A DNA stretch of 42,201 nt from a virus. The position numbers were made by a program, and so were the translations under genes. The stretch lies in IMG/VR virus record IMGVR_UViG_3300020034_000039, positions 1 through 42,201 of that record, one strand, 5' to 3'. Numbering within the stretch: position 1 is the stretch's first letter; the number at the start of each line of letters is the position of its first letter. Below are positions 5,690 through 13,090 of the stretch, piece by piece. Under the pieces are notes generated by a model. It ran no database searches. It was not told where the DNA came from and was given only the letters and a program-made list of their open reading frames with translations.

Positions 5690-6015
5690 TGGGTCGGTCC
5701 TTTTATCGGTCCATGCATCGGTTCGCTCATGAAGGTCTCGATGGGTTCGCGGTCCAGCTCGGCGCGGAACTTGCGAAACTCCAGCATGATCGCTGCTAGT
5801 GCGCCCTCGGGAAAGTCCACTCTGTCGAAGAATTTCACCATCATCGCGTCGGCCTCGATCCGCGCGGCCTGAACGAGAATGTCATTGGCTATATTCCGCG
5901 CTGCGGCCACGGTCAATTGTGCGCTAGCGTCGTCAAGCGTCAAGACGATATAGGGCTGCTTGTTGCGGACGGCTACGATTCCCTCCACGCTTATATTCTG
6001 TCGCTCGCTCGTCAT
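5686..6015 (-). CDS. Unknown protein, 109 aa
   Basis: The start is ATG 6015, which overlaps the upstream stop in ATGA. The longer frame up to 6117 would overlap the upstream gene and is rejected. The product has an N-terminal beta half (ISVEGIVAVRNKQPYIVLTLDD) and a long helical stretch (AAARNIANDILVQAARIEADAMMVKFFDR) and ends with a Met/Pro-rich tail. It is probably a small regulatory or DNA-associated protein, but no family is recognised. Confidence 0.65.
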   Translation of the reverse strand: MTSERQNISVEGIVAVRNKQPYIVLTLDDASAQLTVAAARNIANDILVQAARIEADAMMVKFFDRVDFPEGALAAIMLEFRKFRAELDREPIETFMSEPMHGPIKGPTQ

Positions 6016-6359
6016 CCTCGGCCTCCGCTGTGCCGGGTAGATACGTGAAAGCTTAACCATCTCCAGCGATTCCACGGCTTGATGTGCTGCGGTGGCCGCT
6101 CGTCGCAGTGTGGGCATGTGCAGGGTACGCCGATGTGATTACCGTAGCGTCGTGCCGTAAACAAATGCTGCGACTCGGGCGGCAAACAACCTCGGAGGTA
6201 AGTCATGTTCATACGCCACGCTGCGGCATAGTTCTTGGAATCTGCCGGAGGTAACTGCAATAAGGGCTTCGGGGATGCCATCTGTATGACCTTGCCAGTC
6301 TTCTTTGTGGCCGTTGCTGGGGGCTGCGATGGTGATGGTTTGCGCTTGGCTTGGCTCAA
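6012..6359 (-). CDS. Single C2H2-like zinc-finger protein
   Basis: The frame ends with CPHC, a 19-residue spacer and the segment WLSFHVSTRH, giving C-x2-C-x19-H-x4-H. The second half closely resembles finger 2 of the neighbouring three-finger protein (GLSVHVGTKH), pointing to a related finger. The end is fixed by an ATGA overlap with the next gene. The start is uncertain. TTG 6359 has a good GGAGAG site but overlaps the upstream gene by about 220 bp. ATG 6281 and ATG 6212 are shorter alternatives with weaker sites. The overlapping C-terminus of the upstream gene also looks genuine. Confidence 0.6.
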   Translation of the reverse strand: MSQAKRKPSPSQPPATATKKTGKVIQMASPKPLLQLPPADSKNYAAAWRMNMTYLRGCLPPESQHLFTARRYGNHIGVPCTCPHCDERPPQHIKPWNRWRWLSFHVSTRHSGGRG

Positions 6360-6786
6360 TTTCTCTCCTCTGGTTTATGTTGGGTCGTAGGGCTGTGATT
6401 TGGTCGTGCTTCTTACGTATATGCAGGGCTAGACCGCCTTGGTTCTTCCCCACAAATTCGCATCGTGGACACTGGAACGCGAAATTTTCGGCTTTTGGAT
6501 GATCTCCGGCCTTCATCTGCGCGGCTTTCAGTTGTTCGGCCATATGCTTGGTTCCAACATGGACGGAAAGACCTTGCGCGGTTTTGGCCGGGAATCCGCA
6601 GTAGGGGCATTGGTTCGGCTTCGGATTCGCTGGCGGCTGATTCGCTTTCAGATATTTATTAACCAGTACGGATCGTGATATGCCTCCAATGCCGTGAGCC
6701 TTCTGGCGGTGAACGGCCAACAATTGCGGGGTTGTGTAAATCATCGGGCAGTCGATACAGCTAAACATCTTTTTTTTAGTCGTCAA
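6139..6786 (-). CDS. Three-finger C2H2 zinc-finger protein
   Basis: The 215-aa product has three regular fingers, each C-x2-C-x12-H-x4-H: Cys10/Cys13/His26/His31, Cys60/Cys63/His76/His81 and Cys106/Cys109/His122/His127. The first and third fingers begin with an aromatic residue two before Cys1, as in eukaryotic C2H2 fingers. A basic, Gln-rich linker and a helical C-terminus follow. I choose TTG 6786: it has AAAGGAG at ideal spacing and overlaps the upstream TGA, whereas ATG 6768 lacks a site. It probably binds DNA or RNA as a regulator or counter-defence factor. Such multi-finger C2H2 arrays are unusual in phages. Confidence 0.8.
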   Translation of the reverse strand: MTTKKKMFSCIDCPMIYTTPQLLAVHRQKAHGIGGISRSVLVNKYLKANQPPANPKPNQCPYCGFPAKTAQGLSVHVGTKHMAEQLKAAQMKAGDHPKAENFAFQCPRCEFVGKNQGGLALHIRKKHDQITALRPNINQRREIEPSQAQTITIAAPSNGHKEDWQGHTDGIPEALIAVTSGRFQELCRSVAYEHDLPPRLFAARVAAFVYGTTLR

Positions 6787-7106
6787 GCGTTCTCCTTTTG
6801 GGCTTTCTCTTTTGCGCGTTGCCCCCACTCCATCCCCAGCCGAAAAGCCTCCTCCGGCGCGGGGTGGGTGCGGCCAAATATGGGGTGCTCGGTATCGAAC
6901 AATTCATATATCTTGTCTGCGAAGTCGGCGGGGTAGTAACCACAGTAATATCCGATGTTGTTTAGAACGATCTTCTTAGCCTCGGCGCGTTTGTACTCCA
7001 GCACCTTCACCATCTCGTCTACCTGCTCCTTGACGATGGCGGCGGCCTTGGCTTTGGTGAAGTCGTCGGCGGCGGCGAGCTGCATGATTTCACTAAGGCT
7101 TCGCAT
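6783..7106 (-). CDS. Unknown helical protein, 107 aa
   Basis: ATG 7106 has a strong AGGAGGAG site inside the end of the upstream gene, overlapping it by 14 bp. The product is mostly helical (ADDFTKAKAAAIVKEQVDE and EYKRAEAKKIVLNNIGYY) with a conserved-looking GYYPADFADKIYELFD segment. The C-terminus ends in a charged helix. No metal motif or membrane span. Function unknown. Confidence 0.7.
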   Translation of the reverse strand: MRSLSEIMQLAAADDFTKAKAAAIVKEQVDEMVKVLEYKRAEAKKIVLNNIGYYCGYYPADFADKIYELFDTEHPIFGRTHPAPEEAFRLGMEWGQRAKEKAQKENA

Positions 7107-7317
7107 CGGGCTTTCTCCTCCTGAATTGCTCGGCCTTCACGCAAGTAGCCCAATGCGAGACGGCGGGGCTGTCCATCTCTGCCATCGGGTTCATCGGCAT
7201 GGTCGCGCCTCGCGGCGTGTTCCACAGCTCCATCGGCTCTCCGCAAGGACATGTCTTCATGGCGGCAAACGTGTAGCCGTCCTCTAGCATCTCGGCTTTG
7301 GTCGCGGGGAATGGCAT
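7093..7317 (-). CDS. Small Cys-rich (zinc-ribbon-like) protein, 74 aa
   Basis: The ATG at 7317 overlaps the upstream TGA (TGATG), fixing the start. The product has CPCG near residue 23 followed by H and C in SHWATC, a plausible C-C-H-C metal site. Its middle is Met/Pro-rich (GATMPMNPMAEMD). The architecture resembles many small phage proteins that wrap one zinc. The role is unknown. Confidence 0.65.
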   Translation of the reverse strand: MPFPATKAEMLEDGYTFAAMKTCPCGEPMELWNTPRGATMPMNPMAEMDSPAVSHWATCVKAEQFRRRKPDAKP

Positions 7318-7787
7318 CAGATTTCTCCTTTCCAAACTCCGAAACTTGGATCGGGGCCGCTGGGTCTGCGCGGTTGGCGTGGTCGCTTTGGTTTGGCTTC
7401 TGTAGCGGCTTCGGCCTTTTCTTTTGCCCTGAAGTTATGCACTCTTATTCTGTTTTTTTCTAATGCAATTTGCCGTGTCGCCATCTCGCGGTATTTTCCA
7501 GCGTTCAGCACAATCCAACCTCCAGAGACGCGCTCTATTCTTCTACCCTCAAAATCTTGTTGCGGGTCGATCTTGTCGGGCGATTCTAGTATCTCGACGC
7601 ATCGAGCTGTTTCCTTTGGGGTTTTATTTGCCCTTCGTGCAAGATTGTGGATACTGCCGAACTTACAAAAGCCTGTCTCATCCATCGATGCCAGTAGCGT
7701 TACCCACACTCTTACAACTCCATCGTCTTCCAGCCATATCGAAGAATCTAAGATCGACGTAAATAACTTGTTGTACATGAGCAACAT
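7317..7787 (-). CDS. Winged-helix replication-organiser-like protein, 156 aa
   Basis: The N-terminal 100 residues follow the pattern of phage replication/organiser N-terminal winged-helix domains: KLFTSILDSSIWLEDDGVV, then a WVTLLASMDETGFC stretch, then SIHNLARRANKTPKETARC as the likely recognition helix and a GGWIVLNAGKYREM wing. The C-terminus is basic and Pro-rich, a likely DNA-binding tail. In related phages this domain recruits helicase loaders to the origin, but no DnaC/helicase gene is seen here. ATG 7787 or ATG 7778 may be used; neither has a good ribosome site. Domain call is by pattern, so moderate. Confidence 0.6.
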   Translation of the reverse strand: MLLMYNKLFTSILDSSIWLEDDGVVRVWVTLLASMDETGFCKFGSIHNLARRANKTPKETARCVEILESPDKIDPQQDFEGRRIERVSGGWIVLNAGKYREMATRQIALEKNRIRVHNFRAKEKAEAATEAKPKRPRQPRRPSGPDPSFGVWKGEI

Positions 7788-7867
7788 AATACCGAACCAT
7801 TACGTGTAATGCTATGTAATGTTTTGTCCGCCATCAAAGCATATGCAAATCATTAATACCCCCCAAA

Positions 7868-7890
7868 CCCCCCTTTTAGGAAAAGGGGGG
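7868..7890. terminator. C6/G6 hairpin in intergenic gap
   Basis: A perfect 10-bp stem (7868-7877 with 7881-7890) of six C and four T pairs with a 3-nt loop. A second C6 tract lies just left of it, so the minus strand shows two G6 runs. No T-run on either side. Possibly an attenuator or strong RNA structure between the 34-aa ORF and the winged-helix gene. Confidence 0.45.
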
Positions 7891-7898
7891 CGCGTTGG

Positions 7899-8003
7899 CT
7901 ACTCCCATGTTGCATCCTCTCCAATCGTGTACAGCAAAAACCTCCTCCACTTGGGCGGGATGAGGCATTGCAATTTCAACTCCTCGCCCCACACCAGATG
8001 CAT
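7899..8003 (-). CDS. Small coupled ORF, 34 aa
   Basis: The ATG follows the stop of the Rad50-like gene directly (TAA ATG), and the ORF encodes 34 aa with aromatic and basic residues (PPKWRRFLLYTIGEDATWE). Only a weak ribosome site is visible, so translation would rely on coupling. I do not recognise it. It fills what would otherwise be an unexplained gap. Confidence 0.4.
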   Translation of the reverse strand: MHLVWGEELKLQCLIPPKWRRFLLYTIGEDATWE

Positions 8004-9398
8004 TTACGCTTTGACACTTGCCGCGCCTTTCTTCTTCGCTGGCTTCTTCGTTACGGGCTTGTCGTCGCCTCCATGCTGCGGCTCCGGCTCATCGTTCACG
8101 GCCTTGACTTCGCCTTCTTCGAGGTACACGCCAACGTCTCCGGTTTCGTCCACAACCTCTACGAACAACTGGAAGTCTTCCTTCATGCACCTTTCTGCAA
8201 TGATCGCCATGCTTAAACTATCGAGCAAGCTACCATCCTTGATCCGCATCACGCGAAGCTCGGGGTTGTCTGCCATGCCGATAGCAACGCTGGCGCGTAT
8301 CTGATCGGCGTTCGATACCTGGCCAAACGGTAAGCCTTCAAAGATAACTTCCTCATTGCCGAACGCCAGGCCGGGGATGGGAAATTTGGCCTCTTCGATG
8401 GCCTTGGTCTGCTTGGTCTCCAGCTCGTCCAGCATGTCCGATATGGTGTCCACGCGCTTGCTGATGCCGTCAATCTCCTTTTGCAGCTCGTCACGCTGGC
8501 CGCGCTTGTCGATGGCTGCATTGACGATCCGTGCGGCGGTGATGGCTTCGGTGTAGTGCGCGGAGTTCTTCGGCTCCGGCAACGGCTCCCACTTTGCAAT
8601 AGTCTTCAGCGTTCCCGCGTAGATGGCTCTGTCTTCCTTGGCTTCGGCCTCCATTTGTGTGATCTGTGCGCGTAGGGCTTTGATCCTTTCTTCCTTGGCT
8701 TCGACGCTCTTTATCAGGTCGTCAGTCTTGCGGGTAATCTCCTCCCGCTGCCGCTTTTCGCGCTCGATCCGCGCGTTGTGCTCTCCCACCTCGCCCAGCT
8801 CTTTGAGTAGCTTGGCCTCGTCGCGCTTCTCCATCGGTAGATTGTCGGGAATCTGGATCGCATCGCGGCGGGTCTCCAGAGCCTTGATTTCCTTCTTCAG
8901 TTCGCGGCGTTTCAAATAGTCGGGATTCTTCTCGATGTTGAGCGAGTTGGGGTCAACATCGGGTAACACAATTTTGTAGAGCGTCCGAAACTGCTGCTCC
9001 GGCTCCATGCGGATAAACTCCAGCGGGTCGAAGCTGTTGGGGCCTACCAGTTTATTGAGAAATTCCTGGGGTCCTTGCAAGCGGCTCTTGCCATCGGTCG
9101 GTTCGACGGTCAGGAATCCGTTTTTCGATCCCCCTTCGGTGAAGCGGCGCCGGACGATCCATTCCGCCTTTCCATCATTGCCTATGCCAACCTCGATGAT
9201 GGATTTCTGTGCGCCTTTGCGGACGGGCTTGGATGGTACGTTGCGGGTTCCGCGCAAACACATTTCGATTGCGTCTAGCACACTGGTTTTGCCGCTGCCG
9301 TTGGCTCCGCTGATACGGTTTACAAATTCATTCGGCGTGATATCTATAACCCGTATCCGCTTGAAATCCTGAATTTTTAGGCCAATCACCCTCATCAT
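8004..9398 (-). CDS. Rad50/SbcC-like SMC-family ATPase, 464 aa
   Basis: The N-terminus shows the AAA_23 pattern: a conserved LKIQDFKRI beta-hairpin, then Walker A GANGSGKTS at 31-39. A long charged coiled-coil spans about 165-330. The C-terminal lobe carries SLLDSLSMAIIAERC and a hydrophobic FVEVVDE strand in the place of Walker B/D-loop elements. The lobe ends in a Lys/Pro-rich tail. Family members bind DNA ends or act with nucleases in recombination and repair. Size fits phage SbcC-like proteins. A dedicated Mre11/SbcD partner is absent; the adjacent endonuclease VII gene (stop immediately before this start) could be the functional partner. The canonical Walker B is not obvious, so I infer function from overall layout. 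Confidence 0.8.
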   Translation of the reverse strand: MMRVIGLKIQDFKRIRVIDITPNEFVNRISGANGSGKTSVLDAIEMCLRGTRNVPSKPVRKGAQKSIIEVGIGNDGKAEWIVRRRFTEGGSKNGFLTVEPTDGKSRLQGPQEFLNKLVGPNSFDPLEFIRMEPEQQFRTLYKIVLPDVDPNSLNIEKNPDYLKRRELKKEIKALETRRDAIQIPDNLPMEKRDEAKLLKELGEVGEHNARIEREKRQREEITRKTDDLIKSVEAKEERIKALRAQITQMEAEAKEDRAIYAGTLKTIAKWEPLPEPKNSAHYTEAITAARIVNAAIDKRGQRDELQKEIDGISKRVDTISDMLDELETKQTKAIEEAKFPIPGLAFGNEEVIFEGLPFGQVSNADQIRASVAIGMADNPELRVMRIKDGSLLDSLSMAIIAERCMKEDFQLFVEVVDETGDVGVYLEEGEVKAVNDEPEPQHGGDDKPVTKKPAKKKGAASVKA

Positions 9399-9944
9399 TT
9401 AGCTTCTCTCTTTCAGATACACAATTGCTGCTTCTAATGTTGCGATGTTGTCTTTGGCGAGGCCCAACATCAGATTGCATCTGTTACATAAAATTCCACG
9501 TACTTTGCTTGATTTATGACAGTGATCTATATGGAATCCTCTTCCTGCACTGTCTTTAAATTCTTCGATTTTGCAGATACCGCAGCCTCCTTGGTTTTTC
9601 AGAAGTTCATCAAACGACTCTGGGGTTAATCCATATCTTTTTAGCTGTTGCAATCTACTCTTGATGCGGATTTTTTCAGGGTTTCTATCTTTCCATTCTT
9701 TTGATCTTCTGGCGAGGTTGGCCCTGATTTGTGGGTTGGCATCTTTTTGTCGCTTTCGTTGTTCAGCTATTTTTGCTCTGTCCCTTATCGGTGGGTTAAG
9801 CCGATACTTTTCTTTGCGTTTTGCACTTAACACTTCAAAGTTTTTTTCACAGTATTCGCGGTGCGCCTGTCTTAATCTTTCTCGATTTTCAGCTCTATAT
9901 TCGCGATTGTAGGCACTGGTTTTTTCTTTGTCCTTATATCCCAT
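9399..9944 (-). CDS. Recombination endonuclease VII homologue, 181 aa
   Basis: The C-terminal half carries the endonuclease VII zinc/HNH signature: CGIC at 121-124, HIDHCH at 138-143 and CNRC at 153-156, followed by LGLAKDN and a final helix. The first 100 residues form a highly charged, Arg/Lys-rich extension with RAKIAEQRKR-type repeats that may bind DNA. T4 endonuclease VII cleaves Holliday junctions and branched DNA before packaging. The start overlaps the preceding stop (TGATG). A second resolvase, RusA, is encoded at 38760-39200. A free-standing HNH homing role is the alternative, but its in-operon position favours a phage housekeeping role. Confidence 0.85.
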   Translation of the reverse strand: MGYKDKEKTSAYNREYRAENRERLRQAHREYCEKNFEVLSAKRKEKYRLNPPIRDRAKIAEQRKRQKDANPQIRANLARRSKEWKDRNPEKIRIKSRLQQLKRYGLTPESFDELLKNQGGCGICKIEEFKDSAGRGFHIDHCHKSSKVRGILCNRCNLMLGLAKDNIATLEAAIVYLKERS

Positions 9945-10192
9945 CAGGCCTTCTTTGTTATCGAAATAACGGCTTGTTGAAACAGATAGTCATTTTTGGA
10001 CTTCTCGATGATGAGGTCAGTGATCGCCTTCTGTACTTCCCAATCTGCTTTGATCCCCGCAATGACTTCGTTGCGGCGCATGGTCTTTTTAATTTCTCTG
10101 CTGCCTTTCCAGTAGAGGTGGACCAAAAAGCAGACCATAGGGCTGAGGATTGCCATAGCAATAATGCCGAAAATTGCGTCGCCTACGCTCAT
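9944..10192 (-). CDS. Single-span membrane protein with cytoplasmic helical domain, 82 aa
   Basis: An N-terminal hydrophobic span (AIFGIIAMAILSPMVCFLVHLYW) is followed by a basic KGSREIKKTMRR stretch and a helical, amphipathic tail. The start overlaps the upstream gene by ATGA and its stop overlaps endonuclease VII by TGATG. It could be a holin-like or membrane-anchoring protein, but it lies far from the endolysin. I would call it membrane protein of unknown function. Confidence 0.65.
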   Translation of the reverse strand: MSVGDAIFGIIAMAILSPMVCFLVHLYWKGSREIKKTMRRNEVIAGIKADWEVQKAITDLIIEKSKNDYLFQQAVISITKKA

Positions 10193-10386
10193 CGTGTCCC
10201 CTCTTCAAAGTCCTCTTCCAGCGCGAGTAAGCGTCGGTGGTGGTCGGCTAGGTCGGTCTCATGGATGCGAGCAATCGCCATCGCATAGCGGCCCATGCGT
10301 TTAATCATCTTCTCGGCTTCGGTGTGGGCTACGGCAAGTTCCTGCATCGTGGCCGCGAGGGAATCCATGCGCTCATCTGGCGTCAT
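10189..10386 (-). CDS. Coiled-coil mini protein, paralogue of 39633-39917
   Basis: The 65-aa product is all-helical. Its core YAMAIARIHETDLADH with RRLLALE matches FAMVIARIHEDELASH with KRLEALE in the protein at 39633-39917, so the two are paralogues. It overlaps the RHH gene (ATGA) upstream and the membrane protein downstream. The second locus also starts with an RHH protein, suggesting a duplicated cassette. Function unknown. Confidence 0.7.
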   Translation of the reverse strand: MTPDERMDSLAATMQELAVAHTEAEKMIKRMGRYAMAIARIHETDLADHHRRLLALEEDFEEGTR

Positions 10387-10562
10387 CGCGTCCCTGCTTT
10401 CTTCTTGGGTGCTGGGGGGATGGGTTTGTGGCCATTCTCTAGATATTTCTCGATGGCTTCGGCAATGATGAAGCTGCGCGAACGTTTGCGCCGTTCGGCA
10501 ATTTCATCGACCTGGGATATGTAGTTGTCGGGGGCTGTAATACTGATCTTTTGCAGACTCAT
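10383..10562 (-). CDS. Ribbon-helix-helix (CopG-like) DNA-binding protein, 59 aa
   Basis: The sequence KISITAPDNYISQVDEIAERR then SRSFIIAEAIEKYLEN is a textbook ribbon-helix-helix: beta strand, helix A, turn with Arg-Ser, helix B. A Pro/Lys-rich tail follows. RHH dimers bind operators and usually autoregulate. It is the first gene after the terminator at 10602-10643, so it heads the minus-strand accessory operon, and the AT-rich stretch 10563-10600 is its likely promoter-operator. The ribosome site is weak (GCGGA close to ATG). It was too short to stand out by length alone, but the motif is clear. Confidence 0.8.
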   Translation of the reverse strand: MSLQKISITAPDNYISQVDEIAERRKRSRSFIIAEAIEKYLENGHKPIPPAPKKKAGTR

Positions 10563-10667
10563 TCCGCAATGGTATGACTCTATCCTACTTTATGCAAGCG
10601 CAAAAAAAAACAGCCGGGGAGTTTCCAAGGTAATCCCCGGCTGAAAACCATATTGTGTAGTTCGTGA
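10563..10667 (-). promoter_or_regulatory. Gap with candidate promoter-operator of the RHH operon
   Basis: Between the late-operon terminator and the RHH start the minus strand reads a T-rich stretch, then TTGCGC and TTGCAT, with AT-rich sequence (AAAGTAGGATAG) before the ATG. No perfect promoter is visible. The RHH protein would be expected to bind here. The left half of this gap holds the terminator. Confidence 0.35.
10602..10643 (-). terminator. Intrinsic terminator of the late operon
   Basis: On the minus strand a perfect 10-bp GC-rich stem (10634-10643 with 10611-10620) with a 13-nt loop is followed directly by nine T residues (10602-10610). This is a strong Rho-independent terminator, placed just after the coiled-coil gene at 10668. 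It separates the structural/lysis operon from the RHH-headed operon. Confidence 0.92.
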
Positions 10668-10871
10668 CTAACTGACCATAGAGTCTATATCTTCCTTATC
10701 CACGAGTCGGCCATGCTGCTCGTCCCACTCAAAGCCGGGGTGCTCAAGTTCTATGCTTCGGACGAGTGATTGCCGCTCGTTTATCGTCTGCTGCGTCTGC
10801 TGTTGCAGTATGTGAATCCGCAGGTTGTAATTCTCCATCTTCAGGCGTTCCACTTCGGTTAGCTCATTCAT
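10668..10871 (-). CDS. Coiled-coil protein after tail fibre, 67 aa
   Basis: The product begins MNELTEVERLKMENYNLR and is a helical heptad-type protein for about 45 residues, ending in a short GFEWDEQHGRLVD tail. Short proteins with this N-terminus occur in many phages, often near tail or replication genes, without assigned function. The start overlaps the tail-fibre stop in ATGA. It is the last gene before the late-operon terminator. Confidence 0.7.
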   Translation of the reverse strand: MNELTEVERLKMENYNLRIHILQQQTQQTINERQSLVRSIELEHPGFEWDEQHGRLVDKEDIDSMVS

Positions 10872-12664
10872 TCTTCATTTTCTCCTTTGCTCCCTGCCCT
10901 GGGGGTGTGGAGCATTTCCACTTCCAGCGGCTCGATGTCGGCGCGGACTGCCTTCACCTCCCAATAAAATTTCTGTGTTGGCACTCCCGACCAGACCTTG
11001 AATTTTCCATCCTTCACCCGCGAAGCTGCTAACGCCGAGATTGGATCATCCTCATCCTCAAAGAGCGCAGTTAGCAGGACAGTGCGGCACTCCTTCATAG
11101 TCAAAGCCTCGAAGTAATCCGGTAGGGTTATCTCTGCCCACCCTCCTGACGTCACGCTCTCGCCGCGATAATAGACTCCAGCTTCCGGCCCCTCGATACA
11201 TGCATGGATTAGGTCTTTGGTGTCGTCCAGCGGATGAGGAATCTTGAATGATTTTGCCCCACCTGAACTGATCGTGCCGCTCGCATAAAAATTCCCGGTG
11301 ACATTAACATTGACTACGAAGGTCGTCAGGGTTGGGAGGAATTGAACTATATTCGCCCCTGCGGATGCATCGCTCGATTGCGTTCGTATCCATCCGCTTC
11401 CTTGGGCAGTCGGACTCGCACCGCAAAAATCGATGAATCCTGAGCCGCTAGTCATGTTGAGGCGGATGCTGTTCGCCGCTGCGGGTGCGGCTCCATTTGC
11501 CGTCAATCCCGTCGCCTGAATGGGGGACGGAAGGACAAGTCCGGTGGAAGTCAGCGTACCCATGAGGGTCGTCACTCCGGCTGAGGTCACATCCCACCAG
11601 CGAAAACCCGTAGTCCCTGTGCCGCGCTGATTAAGAAATTCCGACATCCCTTGTGGTGCTCCATGATTCCAGCCTAGATATAGGCCGTTGCCACTAAAGG
11701 TTGCGGGAAAGCCGAAGATTGCGCCTGCCCCATTGCCGAATTGCGGAGAAGCATTAAAGGTATTGATTGCGCTGAAGGTATTGGCTGCGTTGAGTAATGC
11801 CATGTTCGCTGCGGCAATCGGAGCTCCCCACGCACTCCCCGTCGATACTGGGATACCCGCCGCTGGCCATGTGGCGAGCATGGCGGGGTCGATAGACGGG
11901 TTTTGCCAGTGATCCCCCAGCGAAACGGGAACGCCCGGTGTAGGCCATATCATGCCCTGCCCCGGCCCATCCGGTGTGTTGGCAAATGTGCGGACGGGTG
12001 AGCTAGCTACCAGACATGCCAAAAAATCTGCTGAGGCTGCTGACACTTCGTCATCTACGATGAGGTCTCCGGTTATATGTCCGTTCGCTGCGGTGATGGT
12101 GCCGGGGTGGTCGATGCTTACGCCACTTCCGATAAGCACGTTCGCTCCACTGGGGTTGATGAGAATGTCCTGATCGTAAGCTCCGCCGATGGTTTGGCCC
12201 GTAAGTTGAATTTGATTCGTACCGGGGTTAGTACCAATGAGGAGAACCTTCGCGCCTGTAACGGCGGGAGTCTGCCCGATAAAAATTTCTTCCGTTTCAA
12301 TCCCGCCATAGGCGTGTAGTTCGCCAACGATTGTTGCTGTTGCGCTTACCCCTAACGTTGCCACAAAGACGTTTCCGGTCTGAGTGAAGTCAGCCGGGAT
12401 ATAGTTGGGCGCAACCCATTCGTAGTTTTGGGCATTGTAGCCGCGTAGGTCGCTGAGGATGACGTTGCCACTGCCGTTGGTGACGGCTGTAATGTTGTCG
12501 GCGTTGGAGTAGCCGTGGGGGATGATGATGACGAACCCGCCCCCCTGAGCTACGGCAAAGTTAACTGCACTTTGTATGGTCGTAAGGTCGCTCTGTCCTA
12601 CATAGAGATTGCGGTTGATCTGCCGCGCTCCGATGGGGCCTATGGATGTCGGTGTCGTTGCCAT
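10868..12664 (-). CDS. Tail fibre / receptor-binding protein, 598 aa
   Basis: ATG 12664 has AAAAAGGAG upstream; the frame upstream to 12757 is rejected because it overlaps a mini gene. The N-terminal part (about 10-75) has a pectin-lyase-like opening (QSDLTTIQSAVNFAVAQGG) typical of beta-helix tailspikes. A long Gly/Ala/Thr/Asn-rich beta region follows. The C-terminus has a conserved domain starting SFKIPHPLDDTKDLIHACIE and EGPEAGVYYRGE, also found at the end of other fibre-like proteins. It is probably a trimerisation or attachment domain. The position near the end of the structural operon fits a fibre that determines host range. Enzymatic depolymerase activity is possible but no catalytic motif is evident. 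Confidence 0.8.
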   Translation of the reverse strand: MATTPTSIGPIGARQINRNLYVGQSDLTTIQSAVNFAVAQGGGFVIIIPHGYSNADNITAVTNGSGNVILSDLRGYNAQNYEWVAPNYIPADFTQTGNVFVATLGVSATATIVGELHAYGGIETEEIFIGQTPAVTGAKVLLIGTNPGTNQIQLTGQTIGGAYDQDILINPSGANVLIGSGVSIDHPGTITAANGHITGDLIVDDEVSAASADFLACLVASSPVRTFANTPDGPGQGMIWPTPGVPVSLGDHWQNPSIDPAMLATWPAAGIPVSTGSAWGAPIAAANMALLNAANTFSAINTFNASPQFGNGAGAIFGFPATFSGNGLYLGWNHGAPQGMSEFLNQRGTGTTGFRWWDVTSAGVTTLMGTLTSTGLVLPSPIQATGLTANGAAPAAANSIRLNMTSGSGFIDFCGASPTAQGSGWIRTQSSDASAGANIVQFLPTLTTFVVNVNVTGNFYASGTISSGGAKSFKIPHPLDDTKDLIHACIEGPEAGVYYRGESVTSGGWAEITLPDYFEALTMKECRTVLLTALFEDEDDPISALAASRVKDGKFKVWSGVPTQKFYWEVKAVRADIEPLEVEMLHTPRAGSKGENEE

Positions 12665-12677
12665 GTCGTACTCCTTT

Positions 12678-12782
12678 TTAGTTCTGCGCGGTGATCGCAA
12701 ATTTGACGATTGCAAACATGATGCCGATTCCTGTGAGTAGCCAGCACAAGCCTTCAAGCATCGTTCCTTGGTCTCTGGTCAT
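12678..12782 (-). CDS. Mini membrane protein upstream of the fibre, 34 aa
   Basis: The ATG overlaps the upstream stop (ATGA) and the ORF ends 13 bp before the tail-fibre start. The product is a charged head (MTRDQGTMLEG) and one hydrophobic span (LCWLLTGIGIMFAIVKFAI). Coupling and hydrophobicity argue that it is real. A holin-like or lysis-related role is possible because the lysis genes lie 1.2 kb upstream. Confidence 0.55.
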   Translation of the reverse strand: MTRDQGTMLEGLCWLLTGIGIMFAIVKFAITAQN

Positions 12783-13090
12783 GGCTGTACTCCCGAGGGT
12801 GGAACGTTCGCAATCAGAAATCCGCCCTGATCGGCGATGAAGTTCTGCACTGTAAGCGAATTGGGTGCGGGGTCAATCGGGGCGGCATTGACACAATTAT
12901 CCGGCCACATCATTGGATGATTGCCTACACCATCCTGGGTGAAGATGAAGGTGTAAAGCTGTCCCGGCGAGATGTTGATTACGCGTGGATGGGCGACGGT
13001 TGTGCTCATGTGAATAAACCAGCACACGGCTGCCAGACCATCAAACACCATCGATCCGGTCGAGTTGAGATTTTGGAATGGTCGGCTCAT
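12779..13090 (-). CDS. Tail-associated protein with domain duplicated from its neighbour, 103 aa
   Basis: The start is ATG 13090, overlapping the upstream TGA. Residues 40-90 (PGQLYTFIFTQDGVGNH, then WPDNCVNAAPIDPAPNS and TVQNF) match the C-terminus of the upstream protein (SGNLYTFIIQQDAAGGH, then WPTNLVNATPINPNPNS and TVQTF). The two genes therefore share a tandemly duplicated beta domain, typical of fibre or baseplate decorations. It probably belongs to the tail or fibre complex. Confidence 0.7.
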   Translation of the reverse strand: MSRPFQNLNSTGSMVFDGLAAVCWFIHMSTTVAHPRVINISPGQLYTFIFTQDGVGNHPMMWPDNCVNAAPIDPAPNSLTVQNFIADQGGFLIANVPPSGVQP

